From: Diplosphaera chodatii
Lineage: Eukaryota; Chlorophyta; Trebouxiophyceae; Prasiolales; Stichococcaceae
DNA: 64,000 nt
NCBI GenBank assembly: GCA_032358165.1
Contig: CM063638.1
Span: 19,920 to 83,919, forward strand
Direction of reading: 5' to 3'
The notes below the pieces were generated by a model. It made no database searches, had not been told where the DNA came from, and saw nothing but the letters and a program-made list of their open reading frames with translations. Of the stretch, positions 1-10,612 are shown one piece after another (the stretch's first letter is position 1; every line of letters begins with the position of its first letter). The position numbers and the translations under genes were made by a program.

Positions 1-932
1 ATTTTTCGGCTTGCAAGCAAAATTCTAACCTACTTTTTTGTGCCAAGCTTGAATATAATCTACAATTTATATTCAAGCTTGGCACAAAAAAGTAGGTTAC
101 TAAAAAGTAATTTATATTCAAGCTTGGTGCAAAAAAGTAGGTTACTAAAAAGTAAGTCATATTGAAGTTTTTTACTAAAAAGCAAGTTTTATTGAAGTGC
201 AAAGTTCATTACAGAATATAAAAAATTGTGGTTTGTTAGAAAATACCAATTTAGTAACCTATCAACCTAGTAACCTATTTAGTTACTAGGTTGATAGGTT
301 GACAACTCTGTACGTTATTTTGTTAAGAAAACGTTTAGTTATTTAAAACACAGAATAATACATTTTGGCACAAACTCTTTTTGTTAGTTTAAACAATATT
401 CCATACTATTTAAAATTTTAAAAAAAAGTTTTATTTTAGTATAAATTAAAAATTTTTAATTAATTTAAATACTTGTAAAATTTGTAAACAAATTAGTTAA
501 ATGTTGTTTAATAAAATTTTTTATTTAAAATTTTGTATTTAGCTAAAGAAAAATTTTATATGTTTATACATTCGTTTCTGTATTTTTATGAAGAAAATTT
601 ATTTGAGAAAAATGGAATTTTTCAACATAAATAAACAAGAAAATTATCAACTACACATTAAATGTATGTTTCTTGTATTACTTAAATACTTTTTTTTGTG
701 ATAAAGTAATTGTGTAAGTTACCAAAAAAAACATTAAAAAAGTTACGGTAAAAAATAAACGTTTAGTAAATAAAAATTTTTTTTACTACTGCTGTTATAA
801 AATTAAAAAACTTGTAGAGTTATTAATTTATTAACCAAACAGGTTTGTAGGTTGCAAATTTAGTAAATAAAAAAAATAATTGTTTTGTAATGTTTTTCAT
901 TTTATTTTATAGAGTTTATTTAATGAAACAAT
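1..932. other. Gene-free spacer with inverted repeat
   Basis: No gene is visible. An inverted repeat has 31-nt arms at 27-57 and 68-98 built on aagcttggcacaaaaaagta. A partial third copy follows at about 117-146, and a short palindrome on the theme ctagtaacctattta lies near 265-302. Confidence 0.6.
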
Positions 933-1005
933 TGGAAACAATCGGACTCGAACCGATGACATCATACGTGCAAAGCATGCATTCTACCAACTAAATTATG
1001 TTCCC
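933..1005 (-). tRNA. tRNA-Ala (UGC)
   Basis: Full cloverleaf on the minus strand. The acceptor pairs GGGAACA with TGTTTCC, the anticodon loop is TTTGCAC and the T loop is TTCGAGT. It opens the tRNA-rich left end of the window. Confidence 0.93.
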
Positions 1006-1073
1006 TTTAAAAATAAAAATAACTAAAAAACACAGTATAATTTATTTCGATTATAAAAATAATCATTTCTTTA

Positions 1074-1145
1074 TTCAATAAGTTTGTAACATATTAATTC
1101 AATAAGTTTGTAACATATTAATTCAATAAGTTTGTAACATATTAA
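1074..1145. repeat. 24-bp tandem repeat, three copies
   Basis: Three head-to-tail copies of a 24-base unit beginning ttcaataagtttgtaac. They sit in the 720-base spacer (1006-1727) between trnA and trnS, which otherwise shows only short degenerate inverted repeats and no gene. Confidence 0.85.
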
Positions 1146-1727
1146 TTAATTAAATTTAAATCGATAAATTAATAGATTCATAACCTGTTGTTTACGCCGT
1201 TTGGTTTGGTAACCTACCAACAAAGCTGGCTATTAACCTGCAAACGGCAGAGCCTTCTACCAAACGGCAGGGTTGCTTTGTTATAGGGTTTTTTATGAAA
1301 CTGAACTTTTTTGGGTTTCTTAATATATCGTTTAAAATACATAAATTTTATATTTAAAGATTTTGAATTGGAAAATTCTATGTACGAAAAAATTTTAAAT
1401 TTTTAATATTGGTTTTTCTAAATATAAAAATACTTTCAAAAACTTTTTTAAATACAATTTTATTGGTATCTAAATAAATGAGATTTTTTATTTTTCTACC
1501 TATTTATATCATGTAATTAAAATAATTAAGAAATACATTTTGGCAACGAAATAACATTGCAACCTACTAATGAAGCAGATTGGTACGTTATAATCTGCCA
1601 ACTAATTAAATTAATAAGGTACCAGAAAGTAGGTTGTGATGAAGTTTTTTATAAAAATGCAGGTTACTTATAAACCAAACATAAAAAAATTATTGTTTAT
1701 TAAACGTCACGTTCTAATTTAATCAAA

Positions 1728-1814
1728 TGGAAGAAAAGGGATTCGAACCCATGATACAAAAACATGTATGATAGCTTAGCAAGCTATTGCCTTAAGCCAC
1801 TCGGCCATTCTTCC
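1728..1814 (-). tRNA. tRNA-Ser (GCU)
   Basis: Class II tRNA with a long variable arm. The acceptor pairs GGAAGAA with TTCTTCC and the anticodon loop contains TTGCTAA (anticodon GCU). The T arm is GGG-TTCGAAT-CCC. Confidence 0.93.
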
Positions 1815-2090
1815 ATTTGGTTTTGCAGATATAAGATGTATAAATATATAATGTAAACTTTTTTTAATCACTATTTATTTTTATTGAAAAAAATAAATTA
1901 AGCAAATAAACCTTAAAAAAAACTATCGTAAAAATAATATATACGGTAAATATGTTTCAGACAAACATTTTGAAATTGGGTTTTTTGTTATGGTATAACA
2001 AGAAAATATGTTTTAATTTAATTATTCTAGATTTTTAAAGAAACTAAAATTTAATAATGAATTTATGAAAAATTATGAAGTTATGAGTTT

Positions 2091-2164
2091 TGTTTAGAGG
2101 AAGATTTGAACCTCCGACACAAGGATTTTCAATCCTTTGCTCTAACCAACTGAGCTACCTAAAC
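2091..2164 (-). tRNA. tRNA-Phe (GAA)
   Basis: Cloverleaf with acceptor GTTTAGG/TCTAAAC (one G-T wobble), anticodon loop TTGAAAA and T loop TTCAAAT. Confidence 0.93.
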
Positions 2165-2664
2165 TTTTCTTGAAATTCCACATTAATTATATTTAAATGT
2201 TGTTTTATTGAAATGTTGTTTTACATCAATTATATAGTATTATTTCACAAATTACAGGCTTTAAAACATATATTACGGAAACCAATTTTGCTTAAAAATA
2301 ACGTTTAATAAACAATATTTTTTTTGCATTTAATAATAAAAATGTTGTAACCTACTAACCTACTCCGTTGGTTAGTAGGTTTAGTATTAAAAAGTAAATT
2401 CTAACGAAGTTTTGAACACTAAACCAGATTATTTTGCAGGGACGAGCCCCTGCCAAGGGGTAAATTAAATAATTTGGTGGTAAGTTAGTAACGGTCTACA
2501 GTAAATTTTTCTAAAAAACGTAGTTTAAAATTTAATGGCGATGTAGTTTACGCATGTGTAAAATAATTTATTTAATTTTTTTGTAAAAAATTTAATTGTT
2601 TAAAAAAAAATTCAGTATTAGTTTTTTAATTAAACTAAATTTAAAAAAAACTAAATATAAAAAT
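2165..2664. other. Spacer with R2 hairpin
   Basis: No gene seen. An R2 hairpin (gcagggacgagcccctgcc) lies at 2436-2460, and short inverted repeats on cctactaacc occur near 2348-2380. Confidence 0.6.
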
Positions 2665-2735
2665 AGCGAGTAATGGGAATCGAACCCATATCATCTGTGT
2701 GGAAAACAGAAAATTTACCTTTAATCTATACTCGC
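2665..2735 (-). tRNA. tRNA-Gly (UCC)
   Basis: Acceptor GCGAGTA pairs with TACTCGC. The anticodon loop is TTTCCAC, giving UCC. The T arm is ATGGG-TTCGATT-CCCAT. Confidence 0.92.
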
Positions 2736-2769
2736 AAACTAAACGAAGAATATACTATTTTATATCATA

Positions 2770-2843
2770 GAGAATATAGCTCAATTGGTTAGAGCATTGG
2801 CTTGTCACGCCAAAGGTTGCGGGTTCAAGTCCCGTTGTTCTCG
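2770..2843 (+). tRNA. tRNA-Asp (GUC)
   Basis: Plus-strand cloverleaf with acceptor GAGAATA/TGTTCTC, anticodon loop TTGTCAC and T loop TTCAAGT. It is the only plus-strand tRNA in the left tRNA group. Confidence 0.93.
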
Positions 2844-2979
2844 GTAAAAAATTGCTAGCTGTATTATGGTATTTATTATAAAAATAAAAAATTCGCTACC
2901 GTTTTATAAACTATAAATCAACTTACCGACGAAGTTCGGGAATCGATTGGCAATTACGGAAAGAATTTTGTTTATTAAG

Positions 2980-3036
2980 CTTCGTTGATTACTACTTTAC
3001 GTTTTTATTTTAAACGTAAAGTAGTAATCAACGAAG
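2980..3036. repeat. Long hairpin
   Basis: Inverted repeat with arms cttcgttgattactacttta (onward to 3004) and its complement at 3012-3036, separated by a 7-nt A/T loop. It lies between two oppositely oriented tRNA genes (D and T), so it may mark a convergent transcript end. Confidence 0.7.
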
Positions 3037-3074
3037 TATGCGAATTTTTATAGATATATATTTTTTCTATTGTA

Positions 3075-3149
3075 AAGCCAACTATCGGAATTGAACCGAT
3101 AACAATTAGTTTACAAAACTAATACTCTACCAATTGAGTTAAGCTGGCT
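3075..3149 (-). tRNA. tRNA-Thr (UGU)
   Basis: Acceptor AGCCAGC/GTTGGCT, anticodon loop TTTGTAA and T loop TTCAATT are all present. Confidence 0.93.
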
Positions 3150-3210
3150 TAGAATACTAATAATTAAAATGATATGTTTAATAATTTGTTTTCCCAATTC
3201 TCTATATAAC

Positions 3211-3282
3211 CTGGAGTAAAAGGATTCGAACCTTTGGATGTCGGAACCAAAATCCGATGCCTTACCGCTTGGCTATACTCCA
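3211..3282 (-). tRNA. tRNA-Gln (UUG)
   Basis: Acceptor TGGAGTA/TACTCCA, anticodon loop TTTTGGT and T loop TTCGAAT. It reads CAA/CAG only, so nothing here suggests a native tRNA for TAA or TAG. Confidence 0.93.
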
Positions 3283-4048
3283 CTATATGCATTTATTTTA
3301 AATATTTTTAATATTGTTGTAAAAAATACGTTTTATCTTAATTTAAACTAACATTCAATAAACAAAAATTTTTTGTACCACAATAATAAACTATCTTACA
3401 ATCTTACTTATTTACTAAGCCGCTAATTTACCAACTAACTTTATTGGCCAGTTAGTAAGTTACCAGGGTATAACATTTAAAAAAACATAATTTATAACAT
3501 TATAAAATAATCCAACACCATTTTACTATTATAAAATATTTTTTTATCAATTAAAATGACTATTAAATTTTAAAAACTTAAATTTCAAAAACGTAAAATT
3601 TCAATTCTTAAAATTTGTGTTTTTTTTTGTGAATTACATCATAATAATCACTTTATGTGATATAAAAATAAATCTAAAAATAAAAAAATTCTACTTGTTT
3701 AATTATTTTAAATTATTTTGTTTTCTTGAAACCTTTTTTATACAAAAAATGGGAAAACCCGCTAAGCCACTAAGCTACAAACCAACTTGGTTGGTAAGTT
3801 GGTAGCTTGGTAAGTTACAAAAAATTTAAAATTTTTATCTACTTCAATTATTTATTAATATGAAACTAATTAAAATATCAAATAAATCAAAATTTCAAAA
3901 TAAAATCACAACGGGAAATTTTTTCATATTTCTAAAAAAATTTCGAAAAGTTTCGAATTGAATAATTCTTATAGTTTAAATATTGGTAATTACAATATTT
4001 TGTTATTTCTAAAAATATTGCAAAATTTATTTTTCACATTCTATGAAC
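3283..4048. other. Spacer without recognised gene
   Basis: A+T-rich. It contains one short inverted repeat (accaacttggttggtaagtt) near 3780. A 62-codon open frame at 3617-3805 has no coding character and was rejected. Confidence 0.55.
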
Positions 4049-4121
4049 TGAGTACAGCAGGATTTGAACCTGCGACCACCAGGTTAAAAGCCCGATGCTC
4101 TACCAATTGAGCTATGTACTC
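4049..4121 (-). tRNA. tRNA-Lys (UUU)
   Basis: Acceptor GAGTACA/TGTACTC, anticodon loop CTTTTAA and T loop TTCAAAT form a regular cloverleaf. Confidence 0.93.
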
Positions 4122-4535
4122 TTTTCATTTTTTACAGGAAATTTATGGGTTTTAAAAAATAAAATTTCTTTTATTTCTATTTGTTCGTTTAAAAATAAAA
4201 CAAACATGTAAAAAATCTAATTCTTTAATTTTTTATTAGAACAAAGTAATTATGTAAGTTACCAAAAAAACAAAGTTGCTTGGTAACTTACCAAAAAGCA
4301 GATTATATTTAAGTTTTTTACAAAAAACGGTTATTATTTAAATTAAATAATATCTCATTACGTTTACTAAACGAAAACGTTGTTTAAAAACTGAATTTAC
4401 TTTAAATTTTATTTTTTTGTTTGTTCACTAAAAAATTACTGTTTTGACAATATGTTTTCAAACTACACACTTAAAAAAAAAAATTTATACGTTTTTTTCT
4501 ACATACTTGGTATTGCATTTATTGATGAAAAAATT
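4122..4535. other. Spacer without gene
   Basis: About 410 bases of A+T-rich sequence with degenerate fragments of the gtaacttaccaaaa repeat. No gene is visible. Confidence 0.5.
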
Positions 4536-5282
4536 TTATTTACGTGATGTTAATTTTTTTTCATATAAATAACCTATGAAAAATAACATTTCTAAAAAAA
4601 TTACAGTTAATAAAGTTAAACTAAATTGAGAGAAAATATCAGCAGGTGAAACTAAAGAACAAAGAATTAAAACGATAAAAAATATTTTTTTTCTGTTTGT
4701 AAATAAAAAATTTAATTTTATATAATTATGTTTTATTAAAAACAAAAAAATTAACGGACATTGAAAAAAAAAAGTGAAAAATATAAAAATTCTACATGCC
4801 AACTTTACATATGATTGAATCCGCGCTTGTAATTCTATATGCAATAAATGTGTGGTTATTTGAAAATTTAGCAAAAATCCGTACAATTTGGGTAAAAAAA
4901 ATATGTACACAAATAATAAACTAGTTACAAAAGAAATAAATATTAAAACAAATGTAAAATTTACTTTATGTCGTTCATTTTTAAACTTGCTTGGAATTAA
5001 AAAACACCAAAATTGGTATAAGCTTAACGGAATTGTTATGTATAAACTACATAAAAAAGAAATTTCAATACTTGTATATAAGGCCTCAGTTAAATTAGTA
5101 AACATGAATTTACTGCTATACTGCAAAAAAGGTTTTGCAAAAACATAAATTACTTGGAAGTAATAATAATAACATGTGAAAAAACTCATAAAAAACGAAA
5201 AACTTATGTAAATCAATCGTAATTTTAATTCTGTCAAATGATGGTAAAAAATAGTATACGTAGAAGATATAAATAGATTCAT
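4536..5282 (-). CDS. tatC: Sec-independent (Tat) protein translocase TatC
   Basis: TatC (mttB, ymf16) is the multi-spanning core of the twin-arginine translocase in the inner mitochondrial membrane. The protein of about 248 residues begins with a short helix carrying the family-like HLTELKLRLIY motif. Several hydrophobic segments follow, then IPLSLYQFWCFLIPSKFKNE (family form ..YQ.W.F..P.L...E) and a SPADIFSQ motif near the C-terminus, typical of TatC. The frame is open further upstream from a TTG at 5342, but those 20 codons come from a repeat copy (gttgctttgcaacgcaaac), so the ATG at 5282 is the better start. Sequence divergence is high, as usual for mitochondrial TatC. It stands alone on the minus strand. 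Confidence 0.85.
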   Translation of the reverse strand: MNLFISSTYTIFYHHLTELKLRLIYISFSFFMSFFTCYYYYFQVIYVFAKPFLQYSSKFMFTNLTEALYTSIEISFLCSLYITIPLSLYQFWCFLIPSKFKNERHKVNFTFVLIFISFVTSLLFVYIFFLPKLYGFLLNFQITTHLLHIELQARIQSYVKLACRIFIFFTFFFQCPLIFLFLIKHNYIKLNFLFTNRKKIFFIVLILCSLVSPADIFSQFSLTLLTVIFLEMLFFIGYLYEKKLTSRK

Positions 5283-5302
5283 ATTTAAACACGTGATTTT
5301 GC

Positions 5303-5342
5303 AGAGACGATTTTTCCGTTGCTTTGCAACGCAAACGGCCAA
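5303..5342. repeat. R5 repeat copy upstream of tatC
   Basis: The palindromic module gttgctttgcaacgcaaac abuts the tatC start and extends its frame upstream. The same module occurs inside rps3 (about 16020-16055) and inside an unknown ORF (about 50129-50149). Confidence 0.7.
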
Positions 5343-5741
5343 ATAACCTATTAACGAGAAAGTTATTTGGTTGCAAGATTACTTTATTACTAAAGTAGTG
5401 CAACAATGCAATAATACAATATTATAAGTTGTTGTAAAATACTAAAATGTTCGAAAAACAAAAATATATTAGTTTCTCAATTATAAAATTTGTGAATTGA
5501 TTATTCATTGAATTTTAAATTTAAATACGGTTTGCTAACCTATCAATCAACTTTATTATTGTATGCATTTAATCTACCATACAAATAATAATAAAATTAA
5601 AACTAATTTAATTTTACTCAACTATTGCTTGTGAAAAAACGGCACGGACTGTTTGATAATGAAGTAACCGTATGGGTTACTTCGTTACTCGTTTTTATTG
5701 TTTTGTTTAAATTGGAATAATTTTTATGTATTACTTAGAAA
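5343..5741. other. Spacer between tatC and trnR
   Basis: No gene seen. A hairpin-like module gaagtaaccgtatgggttacttcgtta lies near 5661-5689. Confidence 0.5.
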
Positions 5742-5815
5742 TATGCTTGGAAAGATTCGAACTTTCAACTTCCATATCCGTAGTATGGTACTCTATCCGA
5801 TTAAGCTACAAGCAT
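5742..5815 (-). tRNA. tRNA-Arg (ACG)
   Basis: Acceptor ATGCTTG/CAAGCAT, anticodon loop CTACGGA and T loop TTCGAAT. This reads CGN codons through A34 (inosine); a second Arg tRNA (UCU) is split at 28.5-30.3 kb. Confidence 0.92.
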
Positions 5816-5991
5816 TTTAGACTGTTCGGTTTAGTACAGTTGGGATTTTCAAACAAGGTTTTGTTGGATTTGTTTTTTATATGTGCTTTTTGTAGTAAAT
5901 ATTCCAAAACCGGTTTTTATATTTAAAATTTATAGTTTAGATTTTCAAATCGTACTTATAAATATTAAAAATTGTCATTATTCAATTGTTT

Positions 5992-6069
5992 CGGTCTATA
6001 AAAAACTTTTTGCTTTAGTAGTAAAAACAATTGTTTTTACTACTAAAGCAAAAAGTTTTTTATAGACCG
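5992..6069. repeat. Perfect 78-bp palindrome
   Basis: Two 39-nt arms are exact reverse complements with no loop; the centre is acaa/ttgt at 6030/6031. It lies in the 340-base gene-free spacer between trnR(acg) and the 3' end of nad2. It could form a cruciform or a very stable transcript hairpin. Confidence 0.95.
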
Positions 6070-6154
6070 TTTTTGTATTGAAGTGGAGAAGGCAAATTTT
6101 AAACTTCTTTGTTTTTTCATATATTAAATTTTATAGCATTTAGAGTATATAATA

Positions 6155-7732
6155 TTATGAACAAAGCGATAAAGCAAATTTATGGCTAACCAGATAAAGT
6201 GGTGTAGGGAAAACCATAAAAAAAACAATAAAAAATAACGTAATACCTAAAATTAAAGCATTTTCTTTTCTTACTTGCGAAAAACTTAACCAATTTTTTC
6301 CGGTCTCAAAATACATTATTTTTATCAAGCGTATATAATAAAAACAGCTAATAACACTGGTTAAAACACCTATAATTGCTAATAAATACATTGTAGAACT
6401 CATAGCTGCAAAAAATAAAAAAGCTTTACTATAAAACCCAGCTAGTGGTGGTATACCTGCAATAGAAAATAATGTTAAACTGAAGGTAATAGCTAGAACT
6501 GGATTTGTTTTAGATACCATATTTAAATCAGTAGTGTATTTAATTTGAGAAATGGGTTGAATTAATGCATTTAATTCGCGTTTTAGTGGTGATAGAACAA
6601 TTGCAAAAATATTGATGGTCATTATGATGTACACTACAAGATAAATGAACAGCGCTTGAAGACCTTCTATGGTTCCACAACAAATTCCTATTAATAGGTA
6701 CCCGACATGGCCAATAGAACTAAAAGCTAGTAGTCTTTTTATTTTATTTTGCGACATAGCAGCAAAACTAGCTAAAATCATCGACGCTAAACTCGAAAAA
6801 ATTATCATTTTTTGCCATGGTACCATAAAATCGTAAAAACTATCGGTAAAAACTCGAACCATTATTGCAAGAATAGAAATTTTTGGAGCAATAGAAAAAA
6901 AAGCAGTTACAGAAGTCGGTGCTCCTTCATATACATCTGGAGCCCACATATGAAATGGTACTGCAGTCAGTTTGAACAAAAACCCAACCAAAATAAAAAT
7001 CATTCCTAATTCACAAGCGCGTAATGAAAAATTAGCATTGCTGTCGGTGTATATATCAGTAATGCCACACGCAAAAACTTTGGCTAGTTCTGAAAAGTTT
7101 GTAATTCCAGTGAAACCATAAATCAAAGAAATTCCGAATAAAAGTATTCCTGAAGAAAATGCGCCTAACAGAAAATATTTTAATCCAGCTTCAGTAGAAA
7201 ATTCAGAATTTCGTTTACATGCAGCCATAACATAAAAGCATAAACTTTGTAATTCAATAGCTAAATACATAGACAAAAAATCTGCAGATGCAATTAAAAA
7301 AAGCATGCTACAAGTTGACAATAATACTAAAATACTGTACTCAAAGGCATTAAAACTTTGTTTTTTTATGTAATTAAGCGAAATCAGAATAGAGAAAAAA
7401 CACGAAAAAACAACTAAAATTTTTAAATACAAAGTAAAATCGTCTATAATTAAAGTATTATAAAAAATACTAGCATTAGTGATAAAATTATTTTTCAACA
7501 ACAAAAAAGTAAAAATTAAGCTAAGTAAACTTAGCCAACTTATATTATTTAGCAACAATGGATATTTGTTTACATTAGACGTACTTAGAATTACTCCATA
7601 CATTAAAAGCAAAATGCAAACGCATACTAAAAATAGTTCTGGAATAATAGCTTTAAAATCATTTTCAAATAAAAAGGTATAAAAATCAAATTCATTTACA
7701 GGGAAAGAAAACGTACTGGTGTTTGAATGCAT
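6155..7732 (-). CDS. nad2: NADH dehydrogenase subunit 2
   Basis: ND2 is one of the antiporter-like proton-pumping subunits in the membrane arm of complex I. The 525-residue protein is hydrophobic throughout with about 14 membrane segments. It has family signatures such as SADFLSMYLAIELQSLCFYV (onward AACKRNSEFSTEAGLKYF), the KLTAVPFHMWAPDVYEGAP block carrying the conserved Lys and the Pro-rich broken helix, and GIPPLAGFYSKAFLF. The length matches plant and algal ND2. The start is the ATG at 7732. No intron is present and the frame is uninterrupted. Confidence 0.97.
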   Translation of the reverse strand: MHSNTSTFSFPVNEFDFYTFLFENDFKAIIPELFLVCVCILLLMYGVILSTSNVNKYPLLLNNISWLSLLSLIFTFLLLKNNFITNASIFYNTLIIDDFTLYLKILVVFSCFFSILISLNYIKKQSFNAFEYSILVLLSTCSMLFLIASADFLSMYLAIELQSLCFYVMAACKRNSEFSTEAGLKYFLLGAFSSGILLFGISLIYGFTGITNFSELAKVFACGITDIYTDSNANFSLRACELGMIFILVGFLFKLTAVPFHMWAPDVYEGAPTSVTAFFSIAPKISILAIMVRVFTDSFYDFMVPWQKMIIFSSLASMILASFAAMSQNKIKRLLAFSSIGHVGYLLIGICCGTIEGLQALFIYLVVYIIMTINIFAIVLSPLKRELNALIQPISQIKYTTDLNMVSKTNPVLAITFSLTLFSIAGIPPLAGFYSKAFLFFAAMSSTMYLLAIIGVLTSVISCFYYIRLIKIMYFETGKNWLSFSQVRKENALILGITLFFIVFFMVFPTPLYLVSHKFALSLCS

Positions 7733-8280
7733 TTCAAAATTTATGTTTAAAATAATTTTTGTTTTGTTTAATAATAAATGAGTTTTTTATTATTAAATTT
7801 AAAATAACTGTGCTTTTAATTTATAACTGACGTGCACAAAAAAACGTAAATTTAAAAACGAAAATCATTTACAAAAATTTATTGAACAATGAATGAAGTT
7901 TTCAAGTTTTTTATACAACACGTTATAGCTTTTTATAACAATACTTGTGTATTTGTTTTATTTTTTCATTTTTTTTTGAAAAAATATTTCATTACAAAAA
8001 TTTTTTAAAATACTGTTTAATGATGTATCAACAACCTACAATGAAGTGAGTTGGGAAGTTGTTAGTAGGTCTGGTAGGTTACAAAAAAAAATTTTTGTTT
8101 ACTAAGGTTGTTACTTCGTTACAACTAATTATTTGTTTAAATATAGAAATATATTTAAATTTTTTATTGTAATTACTAGTTAATTAAATTTTACATTTAA
8201 TTTAATTAACTAGTAATTACAATAAAAAACAAAACAGAAAAACAATTTATTATCGTTTTACCATCATACTTATAAATCTT
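7733..8280. other. Spacer nad2-atp6 with long hairpin
   Basis: No gene. An inverted repeat has 29-nt arms at 8161-8189 and 8200-8228 with a 10-nt A/T-rich loop. It lies just downstream of the minus-strand atp6 stop, in a position where it could act as a transcript 3' end or processing signal. Confidence 0.65.
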
Positions 8281-9030
8281 TTAGTGAAGATTAATAGCAT
8301 CATTTAAATAAATACAAGTTAATATTGTAAATACATAAGCTTGTAAACAAGCTACTCCTATTTCCAATCCAGTTAAAGCAAAAACCACTCCGAATGGTAA
8401 TACAGATGCTATTCCTAATAAACCTCCTACAGAAAGCATTGTCCAAGCAAATCCACTTAAAATTTTTACTAAAGTATGACCAGCCATCATATTTGCAAAT
8501 AAACGTACACCTAAACTTATAGCACGAAAACAATAAGATACTAATTCCAATACAACTAATAAAGGAGCAAGTGCTAGTGGTGCTCCTTTAGGAAGAAGAA
8601 AACTAAAAAAATGTAAACCATGAGTTTGAAATCCTACAATTGTGATACCTATAAATAAAGAGAGACTTAATCCAAAAGTTACTAGAAAATGACTAGTAGC
8701 CGTGAAACTATAAGGTATCATGCCAATTAAATTAGTAAATAATAAAAAAACAAAAGTAGTAAAAATTAAAGGAAAATATTTTTGGCCTTTTTTTCCTATT
8801 TGCTCATGAACTAAGCTCACTACAAATTCATAAATCATTTCTACCAAAGATTGCCATCTAGACGGAACTAAATAACCACCATTAAATGTTACTAAGTAAA
8901 ATAAAATAAATACTAATCCAGTAGTTAACATTAGGTATAACGATGAATTTGTAAAAGATAGATAAATGGTGCCAATATGAAAAGGTATTAAACTTACAAT
9001 AGAAAACTGTTCTAACGGAGTAAAAATCAT
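8281..9030 (-). CDS. atp6: ATP synthase F0 subunit a
   Basis: Subunit a forms the two proton half-channels against the c-ring in the ATP synthase membrane sector. The 249-residue protein has five to six hydrophobic segments, and the diagnostic helix ISLGVRLFANMMAGHTLVK contains the essential Arg. The C-terminal helix LEIGVACLQAYVFTILTCIY (then LNDA) matches the family. The start is ATG at 9030 and the length fits an unprocessed algal form. It is minus strand with wide spacers on both sides. Confidence 0.97.
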   Translation of the reverse strand: MIFTPLEQFSIVSLIPFHIGTIYLSFTNSSLYLMLTTGLVFILFYLVTFNGGYLVPSRWQSLVEMIYEFVVSLVHEQIGKKGQKYFPLIFTTFVFLLFTNLIGMIPYSFTATSHFLVTFGLSLSLFIGITIVGFQTHGLHFFSFLLPKGAPLALAPLLVVLELVSYCFRAISLGVRLFANMMAGHTLVKILSGFAWTMLSVGGLLGIASVLPFGVVFALTGLEIGVACLQAYVFTILTCIYLNDAINLH

Positions 9031-9670
9031 AATTTTTTTTATTAATTACAAATGAAACGAAAATAGTATAGAAGTAAACTACGAAAAATAAAAAATTTGT
9101 ATAATATAATGACAAATAAAATGTAAGAAATCTCAATAATAAAATTTTATTTAAACAACTTATATGTTTAGTTTATAAAAAATAAACAGGTATATTTATT
9201 TGTGCTTGTTTTACATTCAATAAAAATGTTTATGTTTTAAGACAAATTTACAAAATACAAAATACATTGCAAAACAACAATATAGTGTATTACGCCGTTG
9301 GCAGAGGTTTATTTTTACAAAATCGTTTAATCATAAAACTCTAAAGTCATTAGTTCACAAAAGAAAGTCAACTTTAAATAGTTTAAATAGCAAAGACAGA
9401 TAACGAAAATAACACAAAATAAATAGCAATGAAAAAATTCTGTAACTTACTGGCGAAGCTGGTTTATTTATTGGTAGATTACCAAAAAACAGGCTACCAA
9501 AAAAACAAATTTTGATTTTCAATTTTAAATTAAAACATAATATAAAAAACAAAAAAAAATAATGTTTCACTAAGTTTCATTAAAATTTTACAGTAAAAAA
9601 TTGTTGGCAAAAGCTCGACCGTGCACAATCTTCTAAAAAATATGAAAATTTTTTATTCAAAACAAAATTC
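9031..9670. other. Spacer atp6-trnG
   Basis: No gene visible; degenerate short repeats of the ggtagattaccaaaaa type. A 71-codon open frame at 9355-9570 is low-complexity and not credible. Confidence 0.5.
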
Positions 9671-9744
9671 CAGCAGAAAAAGGGGGTTGAACCCTCGACC
9701 TTTGCTATGGCAAAGCAATGCTCTACCACTGAGCTATTTCTGCT
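9671..9744 (-). tRNA. tRNA-Gly (GCC)
   Basis: Acceptor AGCAGAA/TTCTGCT, anticodon loop TTGCCAT (GCC) and T loop TTCAACC. It is the second glycine tRNA of the window. Confidence 0.92.
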
Positions 9745-10017
9745 AAAATTATTGTATTATTTCATTATACGATAAAATTTTTCAATATTAAATTATATAT
9801 AATATAATTACAAAAATAGTTTCCAAGTTTTCAAAGAAAAACTATATTTTTTTATTATTTCTGCTTAAACTAATTATGGTAGCAACGTATAAAAGATAAA
9901 GTGTTGTATAATTTTTAATTTCTTTTAATTTCAATTTCACTAAATTAAAAGAAATTAAAAATTATATATTGAAATAAATTAAAATATTCCAATTGAAACT
10001 TAGCTTGTAACATAATG

Positions 10018-10089
10018 TATCTTTTACGGGAATTGAACCCGTGTTTTTGCCTTGAAAAAGCAACGTCCTAACCACTAGACGAAAAAGAC
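10018..10089 (-). tRNA. tRNA-Glu (UUC)
   Basis: Acceptor GTCTTTT/AAAAGAT (G1-U72 wobble), anticodon loop TTTTCAA and T arm ACGGG-TTCAATT-CCCGT. Confidence 0.9.
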
Positions 10090-10612
10090 TTTGTGAAATA
10101 AGTATACAATATGTAACTTGATTTTTTTTACTAAAAATACTTTTTAATTTTATTTCTATTTAGTTTTGCATTACATTATTTAGTAAATAGTTAAGAAAAA
10201 TAAAATTTTATAAAATCTGAAGTTTATTTTTGTAAAATTCTTTTTTCAAGATTTTATTTTTTGTTTATTTATCATTAAAACACAATACCCCTTGGCAGGG
10301 GCTCGTCCCTGCTAAAATACAAAAAAAGTATAGTATTATGTTTTTTAATGACCTAGTTTCTGGTAATTTTAAGGGTTACTTACTTAAATAGTTACTTCGT
10401 TACTAGTATACTAATATACTAATATAACCGTAGTAAAAAATAATCCAACACTAGAAATCATCTGTAAAACTCATTTTTAGTAATTGTTTAAATTGTAAAA
10501 ATTTTGTTTTATTTGTAGAATTTTAATCTACGCTAACTAAATAGTAGATATCAAAAAATTTTATTTCATTAATATATTTAAGCATCTTTCATTTAAACAA
10601 AAATTTTTATAT
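10090..10612. other. Spacer trnE-rpl5 with R2 hairpin
   Basis: No gene; an R2 hairpin (ccccttggcaggggctcgtc) is at 10286-10312. The rest is A/T-rich filler. Confidence 0.6.

Noticed and set aside
3617..3805. Plus-strand 62-codon open frame
   Set aside because: Low-complexity A/T translation, no start context or family features, contains spacer repeat sequence.
5116..5406. Minus-strand open frame overlapping the tatC 5' end
   Set aside because: Other-frame shadow of tatC plus repeat sequence; tatC frame shows the conserved motifs.
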